A DNA stretch of 64,000 nucleotides from Morchella semilibera (GCA_009192285.1 CM018606.1:548081-612080); one strand, 5' to 3'. Shown: positions 9,869 to 22,620, counted from the stretch's first letter. Numbers and translations are program-made. The notes: generated from the sequence alone by a model not told the origin.

Positions 9869-11446
9869 TCACCTGCTGGTACAAGTCGCGTCGTAGTCTT
9901 TCTTAGCTACATTATCCACCTTGTATTGCGCGAAAACGGCGATGCACTCCCGGATAATGGCCTAAAAGGGAATGCAGTGAGATAAAGGGTAGTGCAAAAT
10001 GAACCAGAGTCTCGGAGAGAGAGAGAGCCAACCTTGAACATGCCAATGCTGTTCATCAACGGGAAGATAGTTCCCCGATATTCGTGGGGGCGCTTCGCGC
10101 AGTACCCCGGGGCGAAAGAAATATACCATGGACTAGTCATGCGAAGGATCTGCATATTGAGGCCTGTGCGGGGGACGCGGGCTAGTGCATAGAGTAGGCA
10201 AGGCTTCATGATGATTGACCTTCGTTCAGCATTCCAACAACTTGCAATTTCTTTCTTTGTCGTGATTGACGAGTGTGTGGAGACGTCGTAGCATGGAATG
10301 CAACCCGCTCACTAGCTTGGTGCTATCTGACACATATTTCTTCGCCGGCAGTCCCTCCTCGTTTTCGATGCTCCTCGACGCCTCGATCGCGGCATACTCG
10401 ATCGGGGCGAAATCTCGGGCTGTGTGAATTATCGCATCGTAGCGTAGGTTGTTGTTGCCAATGAGTTTGAGGGCATAGCATTTGATTTCCTTTCTGCGGC
10501 GAGACATGAGCTCCATAATTGGGCATGCAAAAACGAATTGGATGGGTTTATATACCGCTGCACCACTACACCGTCGAGGCCGAGGAGGCAGTGGTCAATG
10601 AAAGGAGACCGGATGTTGGAGCCGAACCAACCTTCCCGGAAGTTGAAGCATGAGCAAATTGCCGTAGGAGCCAAATAGCGCGAGCCTGTGGCCGGTTAGC
10701 ATGAGTTGGTAATTACTGAGCATGTGATGACATACATTGCCTGGATAACAAAGTTAACCCATGCAGCATCAAAATGCTTTGTCCTTCCGATCCTCTGAAA
10801 GGTACTCTTCAGCTGTCTTTGCCTACATCGCGTGGTCAGCCTGGGCAAACTTTGGTTGGGGTATAATTTATTTACCTTGGCAAACCTAGCGACTGAGTAG
10901 GCAAAGTGCTTATCAGGTGAAGGATGGCAAGGGTTTCATGAGGCTCCGCAACTTCTCCAACTCTTCGGTGGAAAACCACCCAGTCACTACAGGATCGCTA
11001 AGATCAATTATCCACGAAAGGATTGGGTTGCCTTTGCTCAACCAGATGAGCCTCGGCTCGTAGTGATCGTTGACGACCTACAGCCCAGTTACGCCAATTT
11101 TGGAATTTTTCATTAAGCTAAGAGCTTGTCCGTTAGTTTCAACTTGTAACAGCGTTGCACTGTACAGTTGGTTTTCAATGACAAGCTAGAAACTTGCGCA
11201 CAAAGCACGACTGATGGCCGTGCCTGTGTCCCAAAAGCTGGTCGCGGGGAAGGGAGCGGGGGGATCCTCACTTTCGGCCGGGTCTTTTGCGATTGACTCC
11301 AGCAACCGCACCCATCTCGACAACGCGATGTCGTGCTCGTAATCGCCTAGCTTCCGGCACCATTCCAGATACTCGACAAGGTCCCAGGCATCGTGAGGAT
11401 GTTTTGATAATGTTATCGGAGGTGGAGGTGATGGCGTATCTATCCA
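9869..11446 (-). pseudogene. Frameshifted member of an unnamed multicopy family
   Basis: This resembles the intact gene at 52822-55112. Segments in order are: a Pro-rich start then HPHDAWDLVEYLEWC (about 11380-11440); a block with DLSDPVVTGWFSTEELEKL (about 10950-11030); FREGWFGSNIRSPFIDHCLL (about 10600-10650); and the best-conserved core RDFAPIEYAAIEASRSIE (about 10350-10410). The tail is EGLNMQILRM, then AIIRECIAVFAQYK. Introns at 10686-10735 (GTATGT...CCACAG), 10494-10555 (GTATAT...CGCAG), 10164-10219 and 9962-10032 have good borders, and the last two sit where the relative has introns. The frame of the core does not connect with KLQVVGML just downstream: an A-rich stretch at about 10247-10259 seems to have gained or lost one base. 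The exon before EGWFGSN also fails to join in frame. The start is not resolved. The function of the family is unknown. Confidence 0.6.
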
Positions 11447-11780
11447 TCATGGGTGGTGAAGGGTGAGCATGAGGTGAGGTGGTGGCTGGGTGTCAAGCCA
11501 CACATGACGCATCAAACTCGATGGCAATTACTAAGCAAGTTAGGGCCAAGCCAACGGACAACGTCGGCAACGACATTTCATGACATACTTCAAACCAGCA
11601 TTTACACAGTTTTTTCGTTGTTATTCGGCCGCTTGCTTACTTTCAAGAACCATTAACGCAGTGAGAGTAGTCTTACTACACAAAATGTTATTGAAATAGT
11701 ATAGGGTCTTAATTCCAAAGGCCGGCATCAAACAATGGTGCTCCAAATCCCTTTAATACATGATTTACCTCTCCGGCACC

Positions 11781-14396
11781 TCAATGAATACTACATCTCG
11801 AATCCGAGGTTGCTAGAGTAGTTACTCCACCATGTCTCTGGAGATATTCGAGTGTGTGCCAGTGGCTGGTAACATTAGCATAGTAGGCCGGCGTATGGCC
11901 ATCACTGTCCCTGAGGTTGATATCGACTCCATGCTTCAATAGAACCTTGACCATCTCTATCTGCCCCCAGGAAGCCGCGTCGTGCAATTTGGTGTAACCT
12001 TTTACGTACTGCCCACGCCGATTTGTTTTCGCTCGGTCTTCTGCTGTGGTTGTTGCCCCGCTATCTATAAGGAGCTCGACAATTTCGGGCGTGTGTGCGA
12101 GGTATAATGCAGTCTGCCCTGTCTCATACATCTCCTCCTCAGTATCTGCGCCGGCTTCAAGTAGCGATTTTACCACATTAGCATGACCCCGCTTGGCTGC
12201 AATCTGAAGCACCGTCATGCTGCCAATTCTCGGTAGTTCTAGAATCCCCGGCCAATTCTTGAGCAAGCATTCAACAACATGAGCATGTCCACCTGCAGCG
12301 GCAATATTTAGGGCCGACCTAAAAGGAGTGTTATTTTTTTTCTTAGTCCCCTCTAGAAGTAACCGAAAAACTCGAACGTGTCCAGCTCCTGCCGCAATCT
12401 CTAATGCAGTCCTTTTCTCTGGACCCAAAATCAATGTGTCTGCATGGTTTTTGAGTAGAACTTGCACCGCCTTGTAGTGTTTGTTGGCCGTAGCACAGTG
12501 CAAACTTGTACTCATATCGGGTGCAATGTAATTGATATCCACTCCGTTTCTCAACAGTACTTCAATCACATTATCATGCCCACCGTTTGCCGCAATGTGC
12601 AACAAGGTTCCCCGGTCAGAATCCATCTCTGGCAATTTCACTCCATTTAGGAACAGCAACTCTACTAGTTGAGCGTGGCCTTGGGAAACTGTAGATTGTA
12701 AGACTGTGGCATTGACTATTGCGCCACTCTTCAATAAGAGCTCAAAGATAGCCGCATTCCCAGTTGAAGCAGCAGTTTCCAGTGCCTGACCATCCTTATT
12801 ATAGCATGCCTCGGGATCAACCTTGTGTTGAAGAAGGATTGACACTGTCTCTTGGTCCCCTTGAACGATAGCCTGGTGCAAACATGGAGTTGCTTCATTT
12901 AGGCCTAATAGCTCACTTTCAAGAAGCCGGCGCAGGGTGAATGCGTCCTGTCTAGTCGTAAAGGTCGAACCGAATATGTTGCAATGAAGCCATCTATCAT
13001 GTAATATTAGTAGTTACGTAGAATTTCCGTTCCCAGTGTACACGTCCCCACCTTTGATGTTTGTATCGGACCTAAACTTCTTCAAGTGACTCAAAATACC
13101 GGTGTATACCGAATCACCCCGGTGACACAACTTTACCATGTCTGAGTGATCTTCTTCTGCAGGTAATGGCTCTTCCATCCGGTCCGGAAGTTGCAGAATA
13201 GCTGATTCATTTTCGACCGCCGTAAAATATTCACCGTTTCTCGACCATCGCCCGTCCTCCTACTTACATTAGCTAAATACAACTCCTACAGAGAGCTCTT
13301 CTAACCTACCTTCTTCAGCTTCCTTGTCTGCTTAGTCTCATAGAAAGAAACAATCTTGATCCCGTCGCAGTAGCCCATGAACTTACTCAGCTCATCTTTG
13401 AGTTCATCGGAATTTTTATCGATCGAGTCGAGGAGTCCCCTCCTTGGTGAGTCTTCATCCAGCATGGATTTGATGTCATCTATGATCAGGCCACGATGCG
13501 GGGTGCCGAAGAATACGGTGGCATAGGTCGCTGGGAGAAGTGAGCTAGAAAATCGTTCATTGTTTCTCTCCCGAGCTCGGACAAGGGACTTGAGCACGAC
13601 GTATCAGCATCCTTTATAACCCTACTAACGTGATAGCTACTGTTTTACCTGGACAATTACAATACCACCAAAACTATGCCCAATGAAAATGATAGGTCTC
13701 TTCATCTCCTACGACGGAAATCCTGATATTAACTCCACGCAGAACATCGGTGCATCTCAACATTGGCTGGAATAACATACCATCTCTAATTCCCTGGCCT
13801 TTGCCAATTCCTCTAGCAAGCCTCTCGTAAAGTCTAGTACTGTATGTGTCGCTTTACACTGCAGCTTCGAGTTATACCCATAGGTCATAGCCCTACATCC
13901 CGGAAAGTCCTGTGGAAGGAAGTCTCTCAGCCACATCCGGCGTGCATGAGTTTTTGCTCGCCATGAGCCATACGCATGCCCGTCGAGACCTGATAGTGCA
14001 ACAATACTATACATGGTATATGGATCAGCCTACCATGATGAGACGTCTCGAGGAGTAAACATACTCTGCTTTTATCGGCCCTTCGGGTGCGTAAAGGGGA
14101 GTTAGTCCGTAGAAGTCTTTGTCGATGCGTATATCACAGCCTTCAAACTGGGTCACGAAGCTGGCTCCGTTTGCGAGTTGGACCAGCACCTCAGGACAAT
14201 AGGGACTAAATTGGGTGATGGCAATTTTCGTCTGATCATTGTAACAAGAGAGGGACATGGTTGTTTCTGCGATGGTGAAAGATATTTCTTCAGTAGGAAA
14301 ATGAGTAAGAGAGGCTTTCAATTTTTCGATAGTGGTCCATATTGGGAGTCCTGTGATTCTGACAACAACCTCTTTGGATTTTTGTTTATTCGACAT
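11781..14396 (-). CDS. SesB-type alpha/beta hydrolase-ankyrin repeat protein
   Basis: I infer six exons: 14065-14396, 13781-14006, 13649-13708, 13310-13588, 13042-13259 and 11781-12993, giving 775 residues with all phases consistent. The introns are 58, 72, 60, 50 and 48 nt. Residues 1-110 form an N-terminal module ending DKDFYGLTPLY. The lipase-like domain follows: IVALSGLDGHAYGSW, nucleophile elbow GHSFGG (Ser about 198), FFGTPHRG (about 233) and EEDHSDM (His about 337). About eleven ankyrin repeats fill residues ~410-775. In fungal incompatibility and NLR-like proteins this hydrolase type is normally followed by a NACHT or NB-ARC NTPase. Here no P-loop is visible, so it may be an effector/sensor without a switch, or a partner of the divergent gene at 15667. 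The exon 5/6 border (GTACAC donor) is the least certain. Confidence 0.85.
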
Positions 14397-15666
14397 TTTC
14401 TGACAGCGGGAAGTCGGATTATGAGAGGCGATAGTGCAATATTAACTTAATTCTACCAAGCAGGACTACTTGAGTTGGTGGCAGTATGTGGGCACAGGTA
14501 CGAAGGCTCTGGGAACGAGTATCAACTGACAAAGTGATTATTGAGCGGTTGAGTGAAAGCCCTCAGACTACCACCCACTCGCTAATAGATGAAAGTATGG
14601 TGGACCTTACCCCGCACCTGTAATGTACCGCAAAAACTCGAAAAATTGGCTATCCCCGGCCAGGGGTTACCTCCTTCACGATTGGTTGAAGGGCGTAGCA
14701 GGAAATCAGGGTCTGGGTAGATTTTTTTTCCCCAAATCATAATTTCATTGATTTCTGGGTACAAGAATGCAGAATCTCAGGAATAACGAATTGGACTGGG
14801 CTGGAATACCACTTACCAATTGGTCGAAACAATCAATAGTTACGCTTTGGGTCAGTTGGAATACCGCCATTACTCGAAAAATTGGCTATGCATATGAGAT
14901 CAAAGTTGCTATAAGCAGACCTGATCTACGCCCTTCAACCAATCGTGAAGGAGGTAATCCCTGGCCGGAGATGGCCAATTTTTCGAGTTTTTGCGGTACT
15001 GGTCAAGACCAAAGAAATGAGGCTCAACGCCCATTTGACAAATAAATATCCTGCGGTCTCAGCCCGGCCTCATTCGTTATGGTCGAGTTTTTGCGCCATC
15101 TATATGTTCAAACTAGTATTATTTGTAGACGCTTTCAAATTTCACCTCTCAACCAGATACCGGACAGATAAGGATGATTGGTTGATACAACGTCAAACGC
15201 ACTCTGACCATTCTTCTGGTTCTTATTCCTACACCCCAATTACGAGTCCTGCATGCAGCTTTACTCAAGTTTCAAATCAGCCTGCATGGACATAAAATAC
15301 CCTAAAAGGTCAGGATTCTCGGATACTTTACACCTACATATCGTGAGCACCACTTCTCCACCGCTGATATATTCCTCAGGTTCGAATTCTCATTGCCGAC
15401 AGAAAGGTTTTGACGTGGTTTAGTTGATAGACTCCTTCGCAGGGGGTGAAAAAACGAAAACTCAGTATTTCTATTCTTGATGTCTTTTCTCCTCAAGTGG
15501 TTTAACTCTGGCGGCACGGCAAAGGTACCTGTTTGATTATTATGTCTCCAATCTTGAAAAGAGGCTAACAAGGAATCCTAATGCTAGAAAGTCACTATCA
15601 CTCCAATAAACAAGGTATGGTCATGGTACATTCATATGGAAAGGATATCTCTAACCATCTTTCCTC
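14397..15666. promoter_or_regulatory. Shared divergent intergenic region of the hydrolase pair
   Basis: This 1.27-kb spacer lies between the start codons of two head-to-head genes, so both promoters should be here. It also contains the inverted-repeat element at 14628-14996. No clear TATA box was identified. Confidence 0.5.
14628..14996. mobile_element. TA-flanked inverted-repeat element (CCGCAAAAACT family), long form
   Basis: The left arm begins CCGCAAAAACTCG and the right arm ends CGAGTTTTTGCGG. The arms stay complementary for roughly 80-90 bp with a few mismatches, including CTTCACGATTGGTTGAAGGG and its complement. TA dinucleotides flank both ends (14626-14627 and 14997-14998), as expected for Tc1/mariner-type insertion. 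It has no transposase. A shorter relative is at 37961-38113. Confidence 0.8.
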
Positions 15667-18600
15667 ATGAAAAAGGATCCTTACGGACTTCACATTTTGT
15701 ATCCCACCGAAGAGCACGGTGGTCTGAATCTAGTGACTGATCTCGAGTAAGGCTCACTCTAAAAGGATTCTGGAATGAAGAACTAACACTTGTAGTATCA
15801 TTGCTGTTCATGGACTCGATGGTGACCCATGGGAAACGTGGACAGAACAAGCATCCAGAAAGCTCTGGCTTAGGGATTTCTTGCCCCTAGATCTACCAAG
15901 CGCTCGGGTGATGACATTTGGCTATAATTCCGGGATTGCATATAATAATTCCGTCGCAACGATTGAGGATTTTGCGATAGAGTTACTTACCAGAGTCCGT
16001 ACTGAACATAACAAACTGAAATCAGACGCGGGGCGACCTCTGATATTCGTATGCCATAGCCTAGGGGGCATCGTCGTGAAAAAGGTACGTCATGATCTCA
16101 GAGAGCTTACTGGATTTTTGTAAGTAGTTCTAATATCAGGCAGGCGCTAATTCTAGCGCACGAGGACGAGGGGCGCTTTGGTTTTATTGGAAAATCTTGT
16201 AGAGGGATCGTTTTTCTGGGTACGCCTCACCAGGGATCAGCAGCTGCGGATTTAGCAAAAACTCTAGCCACGATTATCGATATCCTCACGATATCTATGG
16301 CTATACCGCGGACTGCACTCATCAATGACCTCCGGAGCGACTCAAGCGTCTTGCAAACAATTTCTGGGCAGTTTGTTAGACGTGCGAAGGATCTTGAAAT
16401 TGTCTCATTCTACGAAACAGAGCCTTTAGGCCAGGGGGCATTATCCATCCTCGTGAGTTCCGCTATTTACCTTTCCTCTCATCAGGTTGTCCAGCTCATC
16501 TTGCTGACTTGATCGGCCCGGCCGGTTTCTAGACAGTGAACAGAAAGTCGGCCTCCCTCGAGATTCCTAATGAACAGACGATGCCAATCAACGCGAACCA
16601 TCATAATATGTGCAAATTCTCCAATGTCAACTGCCAGAAGTACACCCTGGTTCAGAGTGCACTTGCGGAGATGGCCACAAAACATTTAAAGCTTGGGGGA
16701 AGCGAAGTGGAGATCAAACGAGGTGAGCTCTTATTCTACACAACATGCTGTTTATGTTGAACACTCTAATTAAGATCTAATGACAATAGATGCCGAACTA
16801 CGTCTTAAGGTTATTGAATGGTTGGAATGCGAAATCTTTGAATCGGACGAGACCGGATCCCCCAAGGCGATATATCGAGCCAAACTCGACGAAAGGAAGA
16901 ATGGAACATGCGAATGGTTTTGGGGAGAATAATGTTGTCAAAGATTGGTATGACAATGATAAGGACTCCAGTATTCTTTGGGTTCATGGGCCACCTAGGG
17001 TTGAAAAGTCAGTTTTATGTTCATCAATAATATCAAAACTTAAGCCCGATTATAATGATGATGACGACGACGACAATGATGATGGTATTGATGATGATTC
17101 GAAGAAGAGCGTGTCAAACCTGGCTTATTTTTTCTGTATTGCAAGTCAACGTTTGGAAGGGAGCTCAAGCGGTGCAGCTCCAAAGCCGAACACCCCAGAT
17201 TCCATCATTCGAAGCTTGGTTGTGCAACTGATACGAGGCAATCCAAATATTCAAATCCCGGATAAACTCAGAGACCTCTGCAAGGAGTACAAATCGTGCC
17301 CAAACGATGAACCCCAAAAAGTGCTACGGTGGACCTTGAACGCCCTGCCTCGTGTATATATCATTATCGATGGCTTGGACGAGGTGGATGAGTTGGGGGA
17401 GCGCGAGCCAACAAAGCTCACAAATCTCCTCCAAAAGATGCAATTCAAATCACTGGGAGTTGTTAAGTGGCTATTTATAAGCCAGAAAACCAAAGCCGTA
17501 CATGATAATATTCGCAAATTTAGGAACGCGGGCTGCCATAAAGAGGTTACCTCCTACCGAGAAATTGATCTGGCAGATGCCAAAGTCGAAATATGTCTCC
17601 AGCGTGAGATCATGACGATGATAAATACGGATATCAGAGAGAATTTCTCGGACCTTCCTAACGGCTTCGAAACCCCTCTTTTGACTTCGTTGGTCTGTTT
17701 GACTGAAGGTAACTTTCTCTGCGCTAAACTTTTGTTGGACGACTTGAGCAATTGCCCATCGATTGAAGACCTTATGGAATCGATATTGAATTATAAACCG
17801 GGACTCCACAACCAATACATCAGGGCCTTAAGAAAGATGGTTACCGGGAAGAACGGTTGCTGGAAGGCAGCGGTTAAGTGAGTATTCTTTATTTTACCCC
17901 CTTCCTCCTGATCAAGCAACATTAACGGGCCTTGTCAATATAGGAGAACTCTGGAGTTTGTTACATTTGCTCTAAAGCCACTTACGGTTCTTGAGGTCCA
18001 AGCAGCTTTGAGTGTAAGCGTCGAAGTCACCGGGCAGTGCGGTAAATTTGGAATGTTGCCAGAAAAAATTGAAAGTTTGTGTTTGCCACTGGTCAGGGTC
18101 TGTCCGGAGAAAGGTACGATGAGGTTGGTACATCACAGTGTGAGGACCTTCCTTCTGAAGCAATTTGAGGATTCTAATGATTGGGAAACCTCTGGAATCG
18201 ATGACCTTTTCATGGATGAAAAGAGAGGGCATACCGAAATGGCTTTTGTCTGCTTATCATATCTTAGTCACAGTCGTTATTCCACATTTCCTCCGGAGAG
18301 TTCGATCTGCCCACCTTCCCAACTTTTAGAGGAGAAAGCCATTGAAGACAGGAACATCTATGATGATTGTGACAATCCAAGGGATATATTTCTAAAGTAT
18401 GCGGCAATCTTTTGGCACCGCCATGCAGATGCCGCAGAGCCAACGGCAGACCTTGTGAACGTTGTCACGAAGTTTCTTCGATCTCCAAATTTCATCGCAT
18501 GCCTTCGTGTCCAAAGCCTTTACGCGCCGTATCACTTTGGTACATTTATCTCGACTGATGGCGCATCGGTGGCGTATGCAGATACGGTACCAGGCTGGCT

Positions 18601-20466
18601 AGAATCCAGCGAGCACCTAGGATCTGAAGGGAAAGAATTAGCCTTTCAATATTACTCATTCGTTAAGGAGTGGGGACATGTTCTTGGGAGATACCCGGGA
18701 GAAATTGAACGATGCCTCGTCGGAACTTTGGGCAACATATTCTTCCCTAAAATTGAAACAATTGCGGATGCCCACTTTCTGGGTGGAGGGAAAACGGTGC
18801 AGTGTGCTGATATAGAAACGACCAACTTCACATCAGTTGCAGACCTTCGTAAAGAAGGTTGGATTCTATCACTGAAGTCAAACAAGTATGTCTTGTTATG
18901 TCAATATAATTGTGAATATTTCTAACAAGCTCCTTTCAATAGAAATGGCCTGAATTCTGAGAAAGATAAACCCCGGTGCGTTGAGTCTAAAGGAATTCAA
19001 GTGGAAAGCTGCGAGGCGAGATCACCTCAAACACTCGAACTATGGCGTTATAATCGAGAAGGCAAACCTATTCACCAGCTACAATGGTCACTTCCGGATG
19101 CTATTAGCCTCACCTCGGAAAAGACTCTCTATGGAACTAAACTCCTAAATTGCTGCCAACATCCACTAAGAAAGGTCACAAACTCCGCAAGCTGGCCTTC
19201 TCAACTGAGTCTACTGGTAGCCAGCCAAGAACCTGGTTATGCAATCATAAACGGCCGTCTATTTAGATTGTGTGAATCCATGGAGGGCAAGATGCACACG
19301 CTAGGAAGTCCACTCATCGAATTCCAATTCACTCCTGTTCTTTGTACACCATTAGGCATCTGCCTGGGGACGTACGGAAACTATGTCGCTATAGGTGCTG
19401 CCTGGAAATGTGAAATATGTGGACCAGACGACGAGGAGATTTTTGAAGACGATGACGAGGGCAGTTCTGGAGCAGAATCCGATGCAGATTCCGACGCAGG
19501 TTTATGTTTTGAAGATTTTGTGGGCACTGCATTTACCTCTAAACCGGTTTCTTATGCGTATTTCAAGTTGGTCACCTATGATTCCAGTAATTTGGACACT
19601 AGGGTCCCCTCGCGGGAGTTCCATGGGTATTGTAGGGTGGTAGATGGCGAGCATCCATTCCACTATGCTTCACCAACCTTCCACCCTACTCACCCGCTTA
19701 TAGCATGGGCCCCGGGATGTGGAGAGATTATTGTCGCGGAGCTCCACACTGGGAAGTCTAAAACAGTACGTACAACTAAGATCCCTCGGGGAAGTACTGT
19801 TGTTACCAGAGGTAAGTGAGTATTAACCATATCAAAACGGTTTAATCGGCTGACGAGAATAAAGATCTTCACTTCTCTAAATGCGGTGACCTTCTTTATG
19901 AGATCAAAATTACCATCAATAACGCCGAAAGGCTATCATTCAACAGCGGTAGGATATATCTCACAACGTATCCCGTCGGGGATCCTAGTAGTCCCGATAA
20001 TCAAGTTCAACACTTCAAGTGGCGAATGGACCGCCCTGTTAGCAACGCCCGTGCATTCAAGCCTCCTACAATAAGTTGGACCACCGACAGTGTTTATATC
20101 TCCTTTAGCAACATCGGTTTGAGTGTCTGCCGTATAGACCTCCTACGGGAAGGGGCCAGATTGTTCATGGCCAGGACGAGTGTAGCACTTCCAACGTCGG
20201 CGTTGCAAAGGTCAGTCCACTTTGACCCCGCAGGAGATAAAGATGCAATCGTCGCTTTGATGGGCTCGGTAGGACATGGACCTAGTTTGATATCAGCCAA
20301 AGATCTTCTGTATTGGGACGAGAGAGATTGGTATTCCAAGATAAATCTAAGTGTCACAGGTGGAAGGGAAGCGGGGGTGTTTTATGAATGTGACGAACCT
20401 ACTTTTACTGTGCCTGTGAGGTCGGGAGTGATTTGGACTGAGAGGAAAGTGCTTGAATGTGGTTGA
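15667..20466 (+). CDS. SesB-type hydrolase-NACHT NLR-like protein with an apparent frameshift
   Basis: I infer eight exons: 15667-15746, 15796-16084, 16144-16452, 16533-16722, 16790-17877, 17944-18885, 18943-19811 and 19865-20466, about 1455 residues if one extra base is ignored. The start MKKDPYGL leads into IIAVHGLDG, CHSLGG (Ser about 115) and FLGTPHQG (about 147). The NACHT domain has a Walker A-like GPPRVEKS (16988-17011), Walker B YIIIDGLDEVDE near 17360-17390, and then LEFVTFALKPLTV and RLVHHSVRTFLL of the winged-helix region. The C-terminal ~600 residues are beta-rich and may form a propeller, but clear WD or ankyrin units are not seen. An Asp-rich insertion lies at 17056-17097. Oddities: exon 5 opens in the frame of VIEWLECE...NGTCEWFW, meets a stop just after the G4 run at 16922-16925, and NACHT continues in the next frame. 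Two P-loop glycines read R and E. It could be a recent pseudogene or contain an assembly error. Confidence 0.8.
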
Positions 20467-22426
20467 TGATAAGATATTTCAGGTGTCTATTTTGTATGTA
20501 TCGTGTAAAAGAGAGTATAAGATGATCCAGTCCATTCACAGAAATTCTTTATATAATTTACCCACAGACGCCTATCACTGGTGGCCGTATCTGTGGGTGG
20601 CGCCGTCTATGGTGCCGGTCGTGATAAACCTAAACCATCCGCGTTCAAAACCTCCCTTACGCTAAACATATCATACCCCAAAATATAAGATAGAGAAAAA
20701 ATTGAAATGACTAATCACTAGAGAACTACTAGGGCTACAGAATGATCATTTTGATTTCTCACTCTTCCAAAATCCTGAGGCACTGATAGGCTTACAAACT
20801 TGGGTGTGCTGGGTCTATTGGCGGATCCCAATACCACACCCAAAACCACTGTTTTGGTAACTTATTCACTTGAAAACACATATATTGTATGTAAAAAAAG
20901 ATGTTTTTGTTAAAAACCACCTTAGATGTCCAAATAAATCGTTTTTTGACCTGATCTAATGGCGGTGATGGTTTATCGCGACCAGCACCATAGTCCGTGA
21001 CGTCTGGCGCCGGCGGAATATGTCTGTGGATGGCCGGTTAGCTGAAATTGAGAGACACCGGTGATGGACGTAGACTGTCTGTGAATGGCTAGACCCTATT
21101 ACGTGATATACTTGTATCAATAACAAATCTGCTTGTGCCGATTCGTTCGGGATTGGTCAACATGTTATTACCAAGAATATTATACTATCAAGTATGCTAC
21201 TATCTGTGTATGTAGCCCATTAGCTATTATATGCTGTATCCAGAGTAGGTGCGACATTGGTGTTTTTTGACTATCACTTTCCTAATCAAGTAATCAATTC
21301 TCTTTTATGCCAAGACCTATCAATGATATTAAACTGTGTAGGCTGTGTGTCGATAGGGGTTTATCGAACTGTGCACCGAGATTGTATTGGTGATGATCAA
21401 AAAAGAGAGAAACAAAACCCGCCTATTCTATCTGCCAAGAACATCACGTGCTCGAGCAGCCGCCAAGATGCCAAGATCCGCGCTAACGTATAGCCGCGCT
21501 CTCGCTTACAAGCATGGGTTGCCGGTGCTCCACAACGGTAGTCCGGTAATTGCCTAATAGGGTATTAAAATGCCCAACGCTCTAGAACTCCTGCCTAAAT
21601 GGGCAACTTTGGGCGACATTCATTTGGTTTCTTACCAGGGCCCAACTTTTAGATATTCAACAACTCCACAACCATAAATGATAAAATTATGTAGGGCGGA
21701 GAGAAAATGGTTGTAGGTGTTGTGGTTGGAAAGCCACCACCCCCCAAATGTTGGGGTCAACTGTCCTCCGCTACAGGTGTCCGCAACCATACATATTTTT
21801 GATCCCATCACATACATGTAAATACATGCATACTTAGCTTTACCTTCTCTCTCATTCTATCGGCCTGGATTCGCTAAATAGTCTGATTTGCGCAATGATG
21901 TTTGTATATATAGTGCTTCCTAGTCCTGGACTAGTAGACGATCTTAGATGGATGGAGCCGGGCATTTTCTAGGATGAGTGCTACTCTCTCCAGCCCTACA
22001 GACCATAATCAATCAAATGGCCACGAACCAAGTGTAGAGCTTGAGAAGGTTTGACCGAAATACAGTATACCTATCTGTTTGTGCATAGGCCACCGTACCA
22101 TCGCAGCCGTCCCATCGATTGCATTTACCACCACCTATCACTAACAGCACCTCCGCCAACCTTTTCCCTCGAATATCCAAACAAACTGATGAAAAATAAA
22201 AATAAAAAAGCACAGAGCACTGCCAAATTAAAACCACCCCGGCCCTCGCATACCAAAACCAACACAATGAGCAATAACCGGCATACCAATGATATGTGAC
22301 GTTTAGCAACTACCTAGCTCTAAGGAGTAGTACTACGGTACCCTATGTCCCAGAAAATATGGGAGTGCGACATCTCGATGTGGTTTGGTTGGTGGGATTA
22401 ATGAGAGGGTAGTTGACTAAGCACCG

Positions 22427-22620
22427 CCAAGAGGTTAATATTTAGACACAGAGGTGGCTAGCGCCACTTCCTATATAGGCGCGCTAGTGATAGAAAGTAT
22501 ATTAGTGAGACATGTGTGAGACAGAATTTACGTGATTTGATTGGTCGGCTGACGAGGTGGCAGGGATCACTACCAAGAGCTTAATAATTAGACACAGAGG
22601 TGATTAGCGCCACTTTCTAT
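22427..22620. repeat. Direct repeat of 48 bp
   Basis: The copy at 22427-22474 and the copy at 22573-22620 both run from CCAAGAG through TTAGACACAGAGGTG and TAGCGCCACTT to CTAT, with only a handful of differences. Weaker similarity extends upstream, giving a period of 146 bp. Confidence 0.7.
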
